Source: Lycium barbarum (taxonomy: Eukaryota; Streptophyta; Magnoliopsida; Solanales; Solanaceae). From it: a stretch of 64,000 nt of DNA. Each line of letters starts with the position of its first letter. Positions within the stretch are counted from its first letter, which is position 1. The translations under genes and the position numbers were made by a program. The stretch lies in assembly GCF_019175385.1 (NCBI RefSeq), contig NC_083337.1:19267885-19331884 (forward strand), written 5' to 3'. The notes below the pieces were generated by a model. It saw only the letters and a list, made by a program, of their open reading frames with translations. It did no database searches and had not been told where the DNA came from. This document shows, in pieces, positions 33,661 to 45,500 of the stretch.

Positions 33661-34947
33661 ATGCGGATCACTCGCATCATTATTGGCAACTCCTCTAGGC
33701 GTCGTCCAGATGGCCTGGGATATGTAGCTCTCGCAGGAGCGTATGAGGCGCTGGTAATTGCAATAGGAATGGATGCCAATGGGTCAATATTTCCTCTTTC
33801 TTTCGCAATTGCCACTAACGAGAGCAACGACACATGGGGGATCTTTTTGACCCATTTGAAAACTCATGTTATTAAGGATCGTACCGGCATATGCATGTTG
33901 TCTGATCGTCATAAAGACATATTGTACAATATGGATAATTTACTGGGGTGGCAACCTCCCTTTGTTTACCATCGCTATTGTTTAAGGCACTTAAAGGCAA
34001 ATTTGCAATCAAAGTTTCACAATGGCACTCTAAACAAATTGATGTGGGGGGCTGCGATGGAGCATCAACAACGAAAATGGGCTGCAAAAATGGATCTGAT
34101 CAGGGCAGTGAATGAACCCGCATACGTTTGGTTGATGAAGCTCGAAGTTGAAAAATGGACGCTTCATGCTAATGGAGGCAAAAGATGGGGCATGCTCACA
34201 ACAAACAGCTCAGAGTCTTTCAATGGCTTGCTGAAGTCTGCTCGAGGACTACCTGTCATCGCAATGGTGAGAATGACTTTCAAGCAGGTTGTGAAGCGAT
34301 TTGTGGTTAGGACAAGGCAGGCTAGAGCGATATTAGCCGACGGCGGGACATGGATGCCAAAGCCCTTCAAAAATATGAAGCATTATAGAAAAAAATGTGA
34401 GCATCACCAAATAACCGAGTATGACTCAATTCAATATGTGTATGAAGTTAGGACAGGTTATTACAACGGTAAGGGTGGAAACGTGCATACCGTTTATGAG
34501 GCAACAAGAACATGCACTTGTTGTAAGTGGAAAACGTACCACATGCCGTGTTCTCATGCTGTCAAGTGCTTCGAGAGAATGAGAAAAACGGTAACAAGTT
34601 ATGTGGCGAGGGAATACAAGGTCCACAGTTACCTTAGAGCATATTCCGGCCAATTCCACCCACTTGGTAATAAAGCTTATTGGCCAAACGAGCCGTTTTC
34701 GATGGTTGCTAACAAGGATTACATCAGGAAATTGGGCATTAACTCACAGAGTCGTAGACCCAATCAAATGGATGTTAGTGAAAGAACTTACTCTTGCAAG
34801 TGCTCTACATGTAAGCAATATGGCCATGACAAGCGTTCGTGTGGGCAACAAGGTCGGGTAGTACAAGCACATCTCGAAGTAATAGAGCCTCTACAACTTG
34901 AAGATTGTATTGTTATTGTAATTTATTATTGTATTTCTTTGAATTAG
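33661..34947 (+). CDS. Truncated MULE transposase fused behind PMD C-terminus
   Basis: The frame opens with what looks like PMD C-terminal sequence (RITRIIIGNSS ... GYVALAGAYEAL) and switches to MULE transposase at VIAIGMDANGSIFPL, followed by NDTWGIFLTHLKTHV and the second catalytic block LSDRHKDIL. 'YCLRHLKANL' is the conserved CxxH-type segment. A SWIM zinc finger (CTCCKWKTYHMPCSH) lies at about residues 282-296 and a CX2CX4HX4C knuckle (CSTCKQYGHDKRSC) near 380-395. The N-terminal third of a normal MULE transposase, including the usual first Asp block (DGT..xG.Y), is missing or replaced. No internal stop in 428 codons, so it may still be translated, but catalysis is doubtful. Phase is continuous with PMD exon 3 across the TAG. 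Confidence 0.75.
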   Translation: MRITRIIIGNSSRRRPDGLGYVALAGAYEALVIAIGMDANGSIFPLSFAIATNESNDTWGIFLTHLKTHVIKDRTGICMLSDRHKDILYNMDNLLGWQPPFVYHRYCLRHLKANLQSKFHNGTLNKLMWGAAMEHQQRKWAAKMDLIRAVNEPAYVWLMKLEVEKWTLHANGGKRWGMLTTNSSESFNGLLKSARGLPVIAMVRMTFKQVVKRFVVRTRQARAILADGGTWMPKPFKNMKHYRKKCEHHQITEYDSIQYVYEVRTGYYNGKGGNVHTVYEATRTCTCCKWKTYHMPCSHAVKCFERMRKTVTSYVAREYKVHSYLRAYSGQFHPLGNKAYWPNEPFSMVANKDYIRKLGINSQSRRPNQMDVSERTYSCKCSTCKQYGHDKRSCGQQGRVVQAHLEVIEPLQLEDCIVIVIYYCISLN

Positions 34948-35313
34948 TATTGTAATTAAATGGAATGAATTATTTTTTAATTAGTGTAAACCTCTCGTAT
35001 TGGATGAATTCTTATTAAATCAAATATTTATATTTGTACATTCAAATATAATAAAACACTTAAATCAAAACCGTATAAATATGAAAAGTTTCAAAACTTA
35101 CTTCGGGACACTTTAGAACCCCTAAAACGACGATCCAAACGTTTAGGTGGACTTGATGTAATGAGCCGACATTATTGTACGCAAAAAAAAAATATTAAGT
35201 TTTATATAAAATATTGATATTTTGGAGTTTAGAAACATGACTAATCTTTTCCTAAAGTATGGAAAAAAACGTGATTTGAAAGGTAACAAAAAAAAAAAAA
35301 ACAACAACAAAAG
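34948..35313. other. MULE 3' untranslated region
   Basis: AT-rich, with no further frame, between the transposase stop (34945-34947) and the right TIR. Confidence 0.5.
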
Positions 35314-35479
35314 GCCTCCTTCACGCACGCAATTCGTGTGTGAAAGGCCCAACTTGCATTTTTGCAGTTTGGTCCTTTCACGCAGTAATTTAGTGTGTGA
35401 AACCTAGTAATGTTTTTTTTTTTTGTGCTAGTTTGGTTCAATTTTTTTTTTTTTTTTTGGCTACAAAAGTCGCGGATTC
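35314..35479 (-). repeat. Right TIR of the MULE
   Basis: Reverse complement of 30941-31097 with expanded T tracts. The same three dyads are kept, the outermost as 'ttcacgcacgcaattcgtgtgtgaa', i.e. slightly eroded relative to the left TIR. Confidence 0.9.
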
Positions 35480-35488
35480 TGATATGTA

Positions 35489-37798
35489 TGAATCTGCACT
35501 GATCTAATGCTTGGCAGTGGAAAACCATTCATCGGGTAAGATGAGGGGTTATTTTGTGACTGAAAATTTATGTCACATTCTTGAATCGAAAAAGGGAATT
35601 AGAATGGAAGTGTAATTGAAAATTTAGATCGAAAGAGATTTCAACAATACCCCTTATAATTTCAAATCAATTGTCGTAACAAATAAGTAACCGGTTACAA
35701 ACATGTAGATGGTTTTCAAAAAATTGGCAAGGTTTAAACAGAAGGAATTAATTAGCAGTAATAATGACAGAAGATAATTAAGGTAATAATGAGAGAAATG
35801 AATACGTATTGCCTGCCTTTTTCCACAGATTTTTTAACACAAAAAATTAAGAAAGAATGTCAAAAAAATGAGCAAAAAGATAATTATGAATCCTGGCTTT
35901 AGAGGGGTGCCAAGTCAGCATTATTTTTCCCTGCTTTATAGATGTATATTGATCCTTGGAGCTTTTGTTACCACCCACCATTTATTAGTTACCTACTTAC
36001 CTTTCTCATCTTTTCGTTTTTGTTATCCACCTTTCTTTCCGACTTTTCCACCTTTAGACGTGAGAAATCAGAAACCGACAATTTCAGTTTTTCACCTATA
36101 TTTATTTCAGAACTGATTGTAGTCCAGTTCAAAAATTCATACACGATTATAGATTGTGCATGCCTTTCTTCTAACTCACTTTTTAGAAAATTGAAAGTTC
36201 TAGATGGAAATTTTTCTGATGTAGTGTCTCGTTCAAGATATTTACTTCTTAAAGACAAAAAAAAAAAAGTTATAATTCTCTATCCAAGCCGAACAGCCTG
36301 AAGTTACCGAATCGGATTAATCAAAGGAGAAAAATTGAATCATACGACATTTAATTTGCTATGGTATTGGTATACATTTTATGAAACCGAATACGGAAAA
36401 TACCGACCAAAATAACTAAAAACCGCACCAAACCGATATCCACGAACACCCTAACTCAACACTATGCATATGGGCTAACATGCAAGGAAAATAAGCTTGT
36501 ACAGATAATGTTTAATTTTAAAAAATTACTACTACTAAAACCTTGACAATACATAAAAGGTTATAACCACTGTTTTAAGCTGCCCACAAATGCTGCTTTA
36601 GTGTTCAAATTGGTGAAATATTACGGCTCTGAATTTACCCAAACAGTCATCCATGATGATTTAACAAGGGCTTAGCTATTTTCAATAATACATGGAAAAA
36701 GAACCCAAAAAGAATTATGAGTCTCTAATGGCCACAATTCATCAATTAGACGTTATTTCCTGTCTCCTCAGGACTCAAGGATGCAGTGGTACGAGCCTAT
36801 AGAACAGATCCTGTTCAAGTAAGGTCGTTGCATTATCAGTGCAGTATTTGTTCGATGTGGGATAATAGGAAAAGCAAGGCTTCTCTATTAAAGTCTATGG
36901 TCAGCACCTATGTTTCTTTTTCTTTTGCAGATGGACGCTTTTTAAGTGGTGCATAGATGAAACCTAACTGTTTCCTATAGATATATTTATTTGGAATTAT
37001 TGAGAAAAGGATGGAAAAGGAAAGAATCTTGGTATTAAATGGGTTGTCTAAATTGCAGACCAGGTGTTCGATTTAAAAAAAAAAAAACCGACAGCACCGC
37101 TTCTTAATTTGTTTGTTCAAAATCAAACAGAATTAATAATTTATTTTTTTTTGGCTGAAAATCGAAATTATTAAAGTTCAGCAACATAACACATGTTAAA
37201 GTCGCATAAGGAGTGCAATTCATGCGTTATGTAATTTGTTACAAAAAAAGTAAAAAAGAGGAAATTTGGGTAACGGGTTTTAACGGTAGGATGATAACTC
37301 ATATTTATATAGCGCATAAATTGTGCTATAGGCCTATAGCAAGTTAATGTCGTTCTTTTTTTTTTTTTTTTTTTAACATGGTAGTCCGGTTCATTTGAAC
37401 TTAAAACACGGGATGCAGCTAGTTAGTAAGTTAAGTTCGCTTTAATGGTTGAAAATTGTAAGTGTATCTAAAAGATATATATCGATAACATTTATTACTA
37501 CGGATTTTAAAATAAATATTTTCCGTTAAAGGCATTAAATAATTTTAATTGGAGATTAATATTGTAAAGCACGAGGTATATTGTAAAGCACGAGGTATTT
37601 TCCCAAAACTAATGTTTTAGTTTGAATTAATTAATAGGAAATCCAATTACAAATTTAAATAGTAACCAGCTCATATGAATCTAATCTAAAATTTAGAGTT
37701 TTTATTCTTTTTTATGAATTTGATATCGATAACTCTATGAATATAAAAATTTATCTCGGCCAACTGAACCTTCTCAAACTAACTGTTACAAAAACTTA
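35489..37798. other. Intergenic, no gene identified
   Basis: Open frames at 35868-36116 and 35942-36301 overlap in different phases and resemble nothing known. A poly-T tract sits at about 37352-37374. Near 36350-36460 there is 'ccgaatacggaaaataccgacc...aaccgatatcc' text reminiscent of degenerate hAT-like MITEs. The 36770-36840 stretch is less AT-rich but has no open frame. Confidence 0.45.
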
Positions 37799-38673
37799 GG
37801 GAGAATGACATTATAAATACTTTACGGAATATGACAATTCCTTTTTATTTTCAGAATATAACAAATTTTCATCTTTCATACAAAATTTTTTAAAAAGGAA
37901 ATGATTAATTTTTTTTAAAAAAAAATACTTTTTTAAAAAAATTAATTTTTATATTTTTTTTTCTGCTTAAGGCTTAAAATACTTGCTCATTATTTTGTGT
38001 ATGAAATGTGTATATCTCACTTAAGACTTAAAAAATTCGCTCAAAATTTTGTGTATGAAAAATATATGAAATGTTTATATCTCGTTCAATGCTTAAACAT
38101 TATGCTCAAAATTTTATTTATGAAAACGGTATGAAATTTGTACATCTCGCCCAAGACTTAGAATTTTGCTCACATTTTTCGTGCATAAACTTTGCATTAG
38201 GTTTCTAGAAAATGAATACAACTACAAAAAACTTTCATACAATATTCAAGGCTTAAAATTTCACACATAATTTTGTGTATGAAAATTATATTAAAAATTT
38301 CACTCACATATACACATTTCATACATTTTTCATAAAGCTTTCATAGACAAAAGTTTGAGTTAATTTTTTAAGCCTCGAGCAAAAAAAAAAACATTTTTAA
38401 GAAAATAAATTTTAAAATTAAAACATTATTTTTTAAAAAATAAAAAATTAATTTTTAAAAAATTAAAAAAATTGTTTAAAAAATTTTTAAATAAAAAATT
38501 AAAAAAATTTAATTTTAAAAAATAAAATTATTAAAAAGAGGTTAAAAGAAAATGAAAAAAAATATGAAAATCCGTCATGTTTCGTAAAATATCATTATGT
38601 TTTGTAAATAAGGAAAACTATCTATATATTTTGTAATAAAGAATCTTAAGAAGGTACCCTATGTCATTTTCCC
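37799..38673. mobile_element. Non-autonomous Mutator-like foldback element, 875 bp
   Basis: Ends GGGAGAATGACAT and ATGTCATTTTCCC are inverted repeats. The 9-bp duplication AAAAACTTA is exact (37790-37798, 38674-38682). The interior has ~52-66-bp repeats of 'gcttaaaa...gctcaaaattttgtgtatgaaa...tatatctcg' from 37970 to 38205, partly inverted copies at 38250-38385, and an A/T-only palindromic stretch. No coding capacity. Confidence 0.8.
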
Positions 38674-38682
38674 AAAAACTTA

Positions 38683-39277
38683 ATAGGGAATTTTTTTAAA
38701 TAAAATGAAAAAGGGCCAAAATTTCCCTTAAACTATTCAAAACAACTCATACTTACCCTTCATTTGATTTTGATACTAAAAATACCCTTGTCGTCTATGT
38801 TTTGACCACAATTGCCTTAAAACTAACGGTTGGCCCCATGGACCTTTTAGACCTTTTTAGTGCTGGCTTTAGGGTGAAGCTGATAAAGCAAAAGCCTTAG
38901 GCCCCAAAATTCCACTATTATAGGTACATCAATTAGCATTTGAAACAACATGAGTATTTTAAAGTAAAAAGTATAATTTTTTAATTCAAAAATAGAAGAA
39001 AACTTTAAAATAGATTTAAACAATTCGAAGCATATAAAAAAGTATAACTAATGTTATCTAGAAACCGGTTGATAAAAACAGTGATGTGTACATTTCATGC
39101 ACGACAAATCGTACTGTCCATATTCCAACTAAATTATTTCATGGGATGCACGTGCGTGAACTAGTTTTAGTGAATACACTTGAGACCTCTTGTTAAGATT
39201 TAGCTTTAGGTCATCAATTTTATTGAGCCGCCCCCTGGACCTCTTTTAATATTATACCATGACGATCTAATATGATT
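38683..39277. other. No gene; probable half of a MITE
   Basis: Around 38710-38850 the text 'gggccaaaatttcccttaaactattc...aactaacggttggccccatggacc' resembles one arm of Solanaceae 'gggccaaat.taccct.gaac' MITEs, but the second arm was not found. Confidence 0.35.
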
Positions 39278-39480
39278 TTTTTTTTTTTTTGGTTTCCCAC
39301 CAGGTGTCCGGTACGCGCATTGGAGCCCGATTATATCCGGATTCCCACCGCGTAGGGCCCCATTCGGGGGGAAACGCTCCCTACCAAGAATTTTTTCATT
39401 GTCAGAGATCGAACCCGAGACATCTGATTAAGAGAGGAGCAACCCCATCCGCTGCATCACATCCTTTGGTGGTAATCCAA
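39278..39480 (-). mobile_element. tRNA-derived SINE
   Basis: Read on the minus strand it starts near 39480 with a tRNA-like part carrying a box A-like 'ggttgctcctctcttaat' and box B 'gggttcgatctc', continues through 'gggagcgtttcccccc' and 'ccggatataatcgggctcc', and ends in poly-A (poly-T at 39276-39291 on the plus strand). The 64-codon frame at 39289-39483 is SINE sequence. A second copy lies at 30441-30640. Confidence 0.75.
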
Positions 39481-41250
39481 TAGTCTAATATGGTTAAGTA
39501 AGCTGAAATGGTAGTCCATGTGTTAAATAAGCTTAAATGGCAGCCCAAAATGGTTAATTTACTGGTTTTCTTTTATTTCGTTTGGATGATTATTAGTGCT
39601 AAGTATTAGTGACTTAATTATATAGTTATGCCTTTTTTATTTTGTTAGGACTCGGCAATTCTAATTCCAATAATATAAATAATCCTAAACTATATATGTC
39701 AATGTTTATAAAATCCTAAACTAATATGGAATGGATTCTACGTAAAGATTGTTGTCTGATGATTCATTGATGTTAATGCAAGAGAGTCCTTGTGAAGTTT
39801 TCTGTTGAGATTGGTAGGAGTAATCGCACCTATAAAAGAAAGAGAAAGCAGTGTGGTTGTTTCTTCCACAATTTTTCTTGTGTTTGAGAGCTTTTCTAAT
39901 TATTTTAGAAACCAGATTGCCTCTCAGGTGGTCTACCAGTAGTGTACGTGTTGAACTTGGGTCTGAAATTGACCTCTAACTCTACCAAACGAACCTTGTG
40001 TTTTCTGGGCTTTAAAATCCATGGCTTGATCAAGGTGATCTTTATCGTTATCTTCTTCTCTTGTATCGTACTCTTTTAGTACATTAACAAACTGAGTGAA
40101 GGTTGGATATGGAGCCTCCTAGAATAAGAGTCCTCAAGGTTTTGTATTTGTTTCCGAGACCCTTAGCAAATTTTATAACCTTGATCGTCTAACGGTCCGT
40201 GTACAGTGGAGAGACTATCACAAATTCCCTTGAATTTTATATGTATTCATCTAGAGATTTTGATCTTATCTTCATACTTTGTATTTGTTGTTTCAATTAA
40301 TATTCCTTATCAGCTTGCTAGCTTGTAGGTAAGTATCCTCAACACTCTCCCAAAATTTGTTTGGTCGAACTACAACCATTAATAAGGAGCATTGACTCGT
40401 CAATTGTAGTTCCAGTTAGCCAACTTCTTACCAAGATGTTTTTTCTTGCCATTATATAAATTAGGGCTGACGTTTTCTTCATCCGTTTCGTTTACCACAA
40501 CCTTAGATGATGGTTTCTTCACAATAATGTCACCAGTCTTCAGGGGTCTGCATCAATTGGATTGTCTAGGTTTTTGCAAACTAGATAGTTTGAGGATTTC
40601 AATTGTATTGGAGACATATAGCTATGAATTGATGGGACCCTTTTTTTTTTTTTTTTCCTTTTGAGAATTCAACAAGCTTGACTTTTGAGTGTTTATGTAT
40701 TAAAATAAGGTCTAATTAAGCAACTCTTGCTCTAATTTGAAAAAAAATTCTGAACTGATTCTCCAAGACAGATACACGCCAGCACCTAAGCTTACATTTA
40801 GAATTATGAGACTTGCACCTCACGATACCCTCGCTCTCCTAGGCCGCCACGGTGCCTTTTTAGCACATCCCACACCTTGGTGAGATGGACCGAACCAGAT
40901 ACCTTAACTTTAACCGAGCGAACTAATCTTACATGACTTATAAACGCCATACATGCACGAGTGAAAAACATATTATCTTTTCATGACAGTCCTTTCTTGC
41001 TTTTCAAAGAACACTTTGCTTTAATAAAAAATGTTTTCCTTTCATAAGCTTGTGAATTTCCATATACAAGTAATACATGCATGCTAAAGGGTTTAATATT
41101 AAATAGAAAAGTTAAAATTGGCAATATGTGCGCTTTACCCTTAGCTGATTTTGGTTTATAAATACTTTTGAGTGTTCCAAACGCCTAGATAAGCCTCAAG
41201 ATGTTTATAGGCTAGTTTGTCCAACTTAACATCCAATTATATGGATATAA
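39481..41250. other. Intergenic, no gene identified
   Basis: 'cacctataaaagaaagag' near 39829 is a TATA-like box followed by leader-like sequence to about 40100, which could be part of an unrecognised LTR. A poly-T run sits at 40641-40657. No frame longer than 72 codons, and none is protein-like. Confidence 0.4.
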
Positions 41251-41593
41251 AAAGAGATAATGGTCAAAAACACATTTGAAGCATCATTTTTGTGAGTTTC
41301 CTACCTAAACTATCACGTGTTCGTGTTTTTTTACCTGAACTATCACCAACTATTTATCAAAACACACCTCGAAGCTGGCTAGACCAAGTGTTTGTATACG
41401 ATCGCCAAAAGGCGTATGACAACTTAATTTGCCTATAAAATTTCATCCACATGGCAGCTGACTCATTAATTTTGAGATGTGTTTTGATAAATAGTTAGTG
41501 ATAGTTTAGGTAGGAATGCAAACACCTAATAGTTCAGGTAGGAAACTTGCAAAAAGTGATACTTCAGGTGTGTTTTTGAGCATTATCTCTTAA
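41251..41593. mobile_element. MITE with long terminal inverted repeats
   Basis: 'agagataatggtcaaaaacaca...gagtttcctacctaaactatcac' at the left is matched in reverse by 'gatagtttaggtaggaa...caggtgtgtttttgagcattatctct' at the right. The TIR arms are over 100 bp. Superfamily not assigned because a clean TSD was not resolved. Confidence 0.65.
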
Positions 41594-41712
41594 TTTTTTT
41601 TAAAAACCAATCAAATCCTTTAATTATTCGTGGAGTGTCATTTGGCACCATTTTTAAACAAAAAAGAAAAAGAAAAAAAGAGAATGTACACCAGGCACCA
41701 TCAGATACTAGT

Positions 41713-41832
41713 CGAGGTGTAGTTTGATAAATAGTTAGTGATAGTTTAGGTAGGGAATACAAACACTTGATAATTCAGGTAGGAAACTCACAAAAGGTGA
41801 TACTTCAGATGTGTTTTTGACCACTATCTCAT
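41713..41832. mobile_element. Half-copy of the neighbouring MITE
   Basis: 'gtttgataaatagttagtgatagtttaggtagggaatacaaacac...gtgtttttgaccactatctcat' repeats the right half of 41251-41593 in direct orientation, without a left arm. Confidence 0.65.
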
Positions 41833-41855
41833 ATAAAAATGAGTCATTAATAGAA

Positions 41856-42224
41856 AAAACAGAAAAGGCTCAAATATGCCGTCGAACTATCAAAAATGAC
41901 TTATTTATGGCACTTGTCAATAGTTTAGCTCATTTATGCCATCGCCGTTACAAAATGGCTCATCCATGCCATTTTTCGATGTATATGTCGGATTTTTTAA
42001 TTAATTTGGGATTAAAAATTGGGAAGGTTTAATTAAACAACTTTGACCTCTAATTGGAGGCCACGTGTCATAGCTGGTTTTGTAAAACTGACGTTAATGA
42101 AAAATCGCATGAATGAGCCGTTTTGGTAACAGCGATGTCATGGATGAGCCATTTTGTAATGGTGATGGCATAAATTAGCCATTTCCGATAGTTCGATGGC
42201 ATAGGTGAGCCTTTTCCGTAAAAA
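41856..42224. mobile_element. MITE with long inverted repeats upstream of fructokinase
   Basis: The left arm 'gaaaaggctcaaatatgccgtcgaactatc' is inverted at the right as 'gatagttcgatggcataggtgagccttttcc'. The motif 'ggctcatccatgccat' recurs internally in both orientations. It ends about 220 bp before the TATA box of the fructokinase gene. Confidence 0.65.
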
Positions 42225-42446
42225 AACTCGTCGTCATAGCAGCTAAAACAACCAAAGTTACGTTGATTGATGGAGTAGTAAAACTAGGACAGAAATGGCA
42301 AGTGTTCGTCTAAGAAAATATAACCCACCCAAGAGAACCGGTCATTAATTTTCTTATGTAAAAAAAGAACATAAAATTTTGTGGTGCAGCATATTAGAAT
42401 TTGGAAAAACCACCAGATTTCCTACGTAGTAGGGTTGAAGTTTCAT

Positions 42447-42456
42447 TATATATATA
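42447..42456 (+). promoter_or_regulatory. TATA box of the fructokinase gene
   Basis: 'tatatatata' is followed 66 bp later by the start codon at 42522. Position and sequence fit a core promoter with a short leader. The transcription start was not determined. Confidence 0.45.
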
Positions 42457-42521
42457 GAACAAAACGTTACATTGAATTTCATAGCTGCCTTGCTTGTCTT
42501 ATACTTTACATGTAAATAAAA

Positions 42522-45500
42522 ATGGATCGGTCAAGTAAAAAGGGATCTAAAATAGCCTGTTGTTTCCCTGTTATCCTTGACCGATCCATGAGAAGCAGCT
42601 TCAAGCTATCTAAGAGCTCTTCTTCTGATAAGCTCAATAAAAGCAAGAGCTCTATATGTAAGCTTCTTTCATTTTTCATTCTCTACCCTCTACAATTTTC
42701 ATGAATGCACATTTTTAATAAAACTGCTATAGATCCTGAGATATTTTTACATTTCTTATGCCACTACAAAAAAAATAAAACTTAAATTAGCTATAAATTT
42801 TGTCACTAATCTGTCGCTAAATTGCTCGTAGCTAACAGAATTTTCTGATAATTCATTGCGTTGATCTGTTTCTAAATAGGATTAGACACGGGTTTTACTG
42901 TTTAGCTACAGAATTTGTCCTAATTCATGTTGTTTTTAGTAATGATGGAATCAAGAATTTTTGCAAGAAAATTCAAAAAAAAAAAAAAAGAGATAGAGTG
43001 CCACAATTGAGATATTTTTAGTAATGATGCATAATCACAATGATGGAATCAAGAATTTTGCAAGAAAATTCAAAAGAAAAAAAAAAAGAAAGATCCCATA
43101 TAATTGAGATATTTTTAGTAATGCATAATCACAATGATGGAATCAAGAATTTTAGCAACAAAAAAAGAAGAAGATAGAGTGCCACAATTGAGAATTAAAT
43201 ACATCACCTAAAACAATTTTTAGCCACCTTTACTATTAAATTCACCAGTTGTTTTCCTTCAGTCACGATGGATAATTCAACAATTTATACATACAAACAT
43301 ATGTACATACACAATTTATTCGGACGATGAAATTTTTCGATTAAGAAAATTTAATTGAATCCCTTTACACTGTAATATTTTTGGTGTTTTAATTAACGTT
43401 ATAGCATGTCCGAATATTGTAGGTTCACCAAAATCTCTATCCACAAAGAAAAAAGATGTCCAAGAAAACGATCACCTGGTAGTATGTTTCGGGGAGCTGT
43501 TGATAGATTTCGTACCTACAGTATCTGGAGTTTCACTTGCAGAAGCACCTGGTTTTAAGAAAGCTCCTGGTGGGGCTCCAGCTAATGTTGCAGTTGGTAT
43601 AGCAAGATTAGGAGGCTCTTCCGCATTTATTGGCAAGGTAACATTTGTGAATTTTAAATATAGCTCCTGAATCTTGATAATTAGGGGTGTAAAATGAACA
43701 GAATTGACTGAATTTAGGCGTCGAAGGTTATTTGGGCTGAGCTAGAAGTGTCAAGATGAGCTAAATAATGAGTTTATAACTCAATTCACCCAAATCTAAC
43801 CAACTTCAAATTTGTTTGTTTTCTTCAATTTATCTAATTATCAAATAAAACTTCTCATTCTTTAAGTATATTTTCTTAAAAATATTTTGACAATTTTTGT
43901 TATGAATCAATTTGATCTACTTATTTAGCTCAAATAAGCCCGACTTAGATGGGCTAACTTCGGTTGTGCCCAAATTGATCCACCATAAGCATAATCCAAG
44001 ACAAGGGTGAGCCGGGCGAATCATATTTTCAAAGTAATTGCATTCATATTGACGCGTATAAAGAATTTGTCACTATCAATTAACATATTTTTTACACGTT
44101 AAAACAGGTAATTAAGCTCCTTATTGTCTAGATTACTAATTTCACTTATTAGGACGACTACATGTAATTAGCTTGTTGACCAGACAATAAAAATTCTTTC
44201 TATTGTAAAGTGAAAGACATATTTATAGTGCACACTAGAAATCTTGTATCAATTTTAACATGTAGTAGTTTGTCCTCTCTGGATGATGCGAATTCTGTCA
44301 AGTTACATACTGTTATGTCTTTCAGGTAATTGATCTTCTGGTTCTATCACCAAAACCAATTTTCATTTGATAAATTTGGATTTCTCATAAATTTTCCTTA
44401 TTACGTTTCATAATTGTATCAGGTGGGTGCAGATGAATTTGGTTATATGTTAGCTGATATATTAAAACAAAACCATGTGGACAATTCTGGCATGCGTTTT
44501 GATACACATGCAAGGACAGCATTGGCATTTGTCACATTGAGAGCAGATGGTGAGAGAGAATTCATGTTTTTCCGCAATCCAAGTGCTGACATGCTTCTCA
44601 CGGAGGCAGAGCTAGACAAAGATCTCATTCACAAGGTAAACAAAAGGAAAGGGGGTTTATGTTTCCCTAAATTGAATAGGTGCCTTTAAGTTGAGTGTAG
44701 CGAAGGAATCCTCCTGAGAGAAGTTTTAGCTCTTAAACCTGAAATGACTATTTTGAGCTGTTTGAGTAGTGATCGACCTTTTGACAAAAGTAAAAGTAAT
44801 GGAAAACAAAGAATATCTCTTTTATATACCCAACAAGTTTAGCATAATTGACCAAAAAAAAATATATATATTAAAATGATAAAGGGACATCCCTATTGTC
44901 ACTCCAAAAAGCGCTCCCTAATGAGCTAAACAATCAATGGGTTTCCATCAACCATGGTTATAAAATCATGTCATTAACGATAAAATGGAATGTTTAAATT
45001 AATTAAAATTAGGGGTGTACATGGACCGGGTTGATTTAGATTTTTTAAATACCAAACCAAACCAATTGCATCGGGTTTTTAAATCTATAAACCAAACCAA
45101 ACCAATAAAAGTCGGGTTTTTCAATCTCGGGTTTTCTCGGTTTTTTCCGGTTGCTCAGATTTTTCGGGTTTTTTCCGGTAAAGTCTTCATACAAAACATA
45201 TAACTTGTACTTCAAATATTTCTTTAGTCCTTGTAAGATATGACTATCTAATTAAGATATTTTTTAAGAAAATAACCCAAAATGTGAGATGAGAGATGAC
45301 ATTTTACTAAAATATTCAACAAAAAAAAGTAATGAAATTGCATAAAATAAAATAATCATAATCTAAAAGTACTAAGTCATGCTATTATAAATCCGGCTAA
45401 TTTATAAGGCATATAGAAAATGATCATAATCTAAAAGTACTAAGTCATGATAAAATAAGGACGGCTAATAAGTATTAATTATATGACTAAATATTTTTAA

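Larger units (their letters stand above)
30941..35479 (+). mobile_element. Complete Mutator-like element (MULE) carrying PMD and transposase
   Basis: Ends GAATCCGCGACTTTTGTAGC... (30941) and ...GCTACAAAAGTCGCGGATTC (35479) are perfect inverted repeats at the tips. The 9-bp duplication TGATATGTA is exact on both sides (30932-30940, 35480-35488), the hallmark of Mutator. The TIRs extend 157 and 166 bp. Inside are a Plant Mobile Domain coding region (three exons) and a MULE transposase-derived frame, both plus strand, and nothing else coding. Length 4539 bp. Confidence 0.9.

Noticed and set aside
39289..39483. Possible small gene at 39289-39483
   Set aside because: It coincides with a tRNA-derived SINE with box A/B motifs and a poly-A tail.
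39640..40440. Endogenous pararetrovirus or LTR leader
   Set aside because: A TATA-like box and leader-like text are present, but no primer site, no conserved polyprotein motif and no repeat partner were found.
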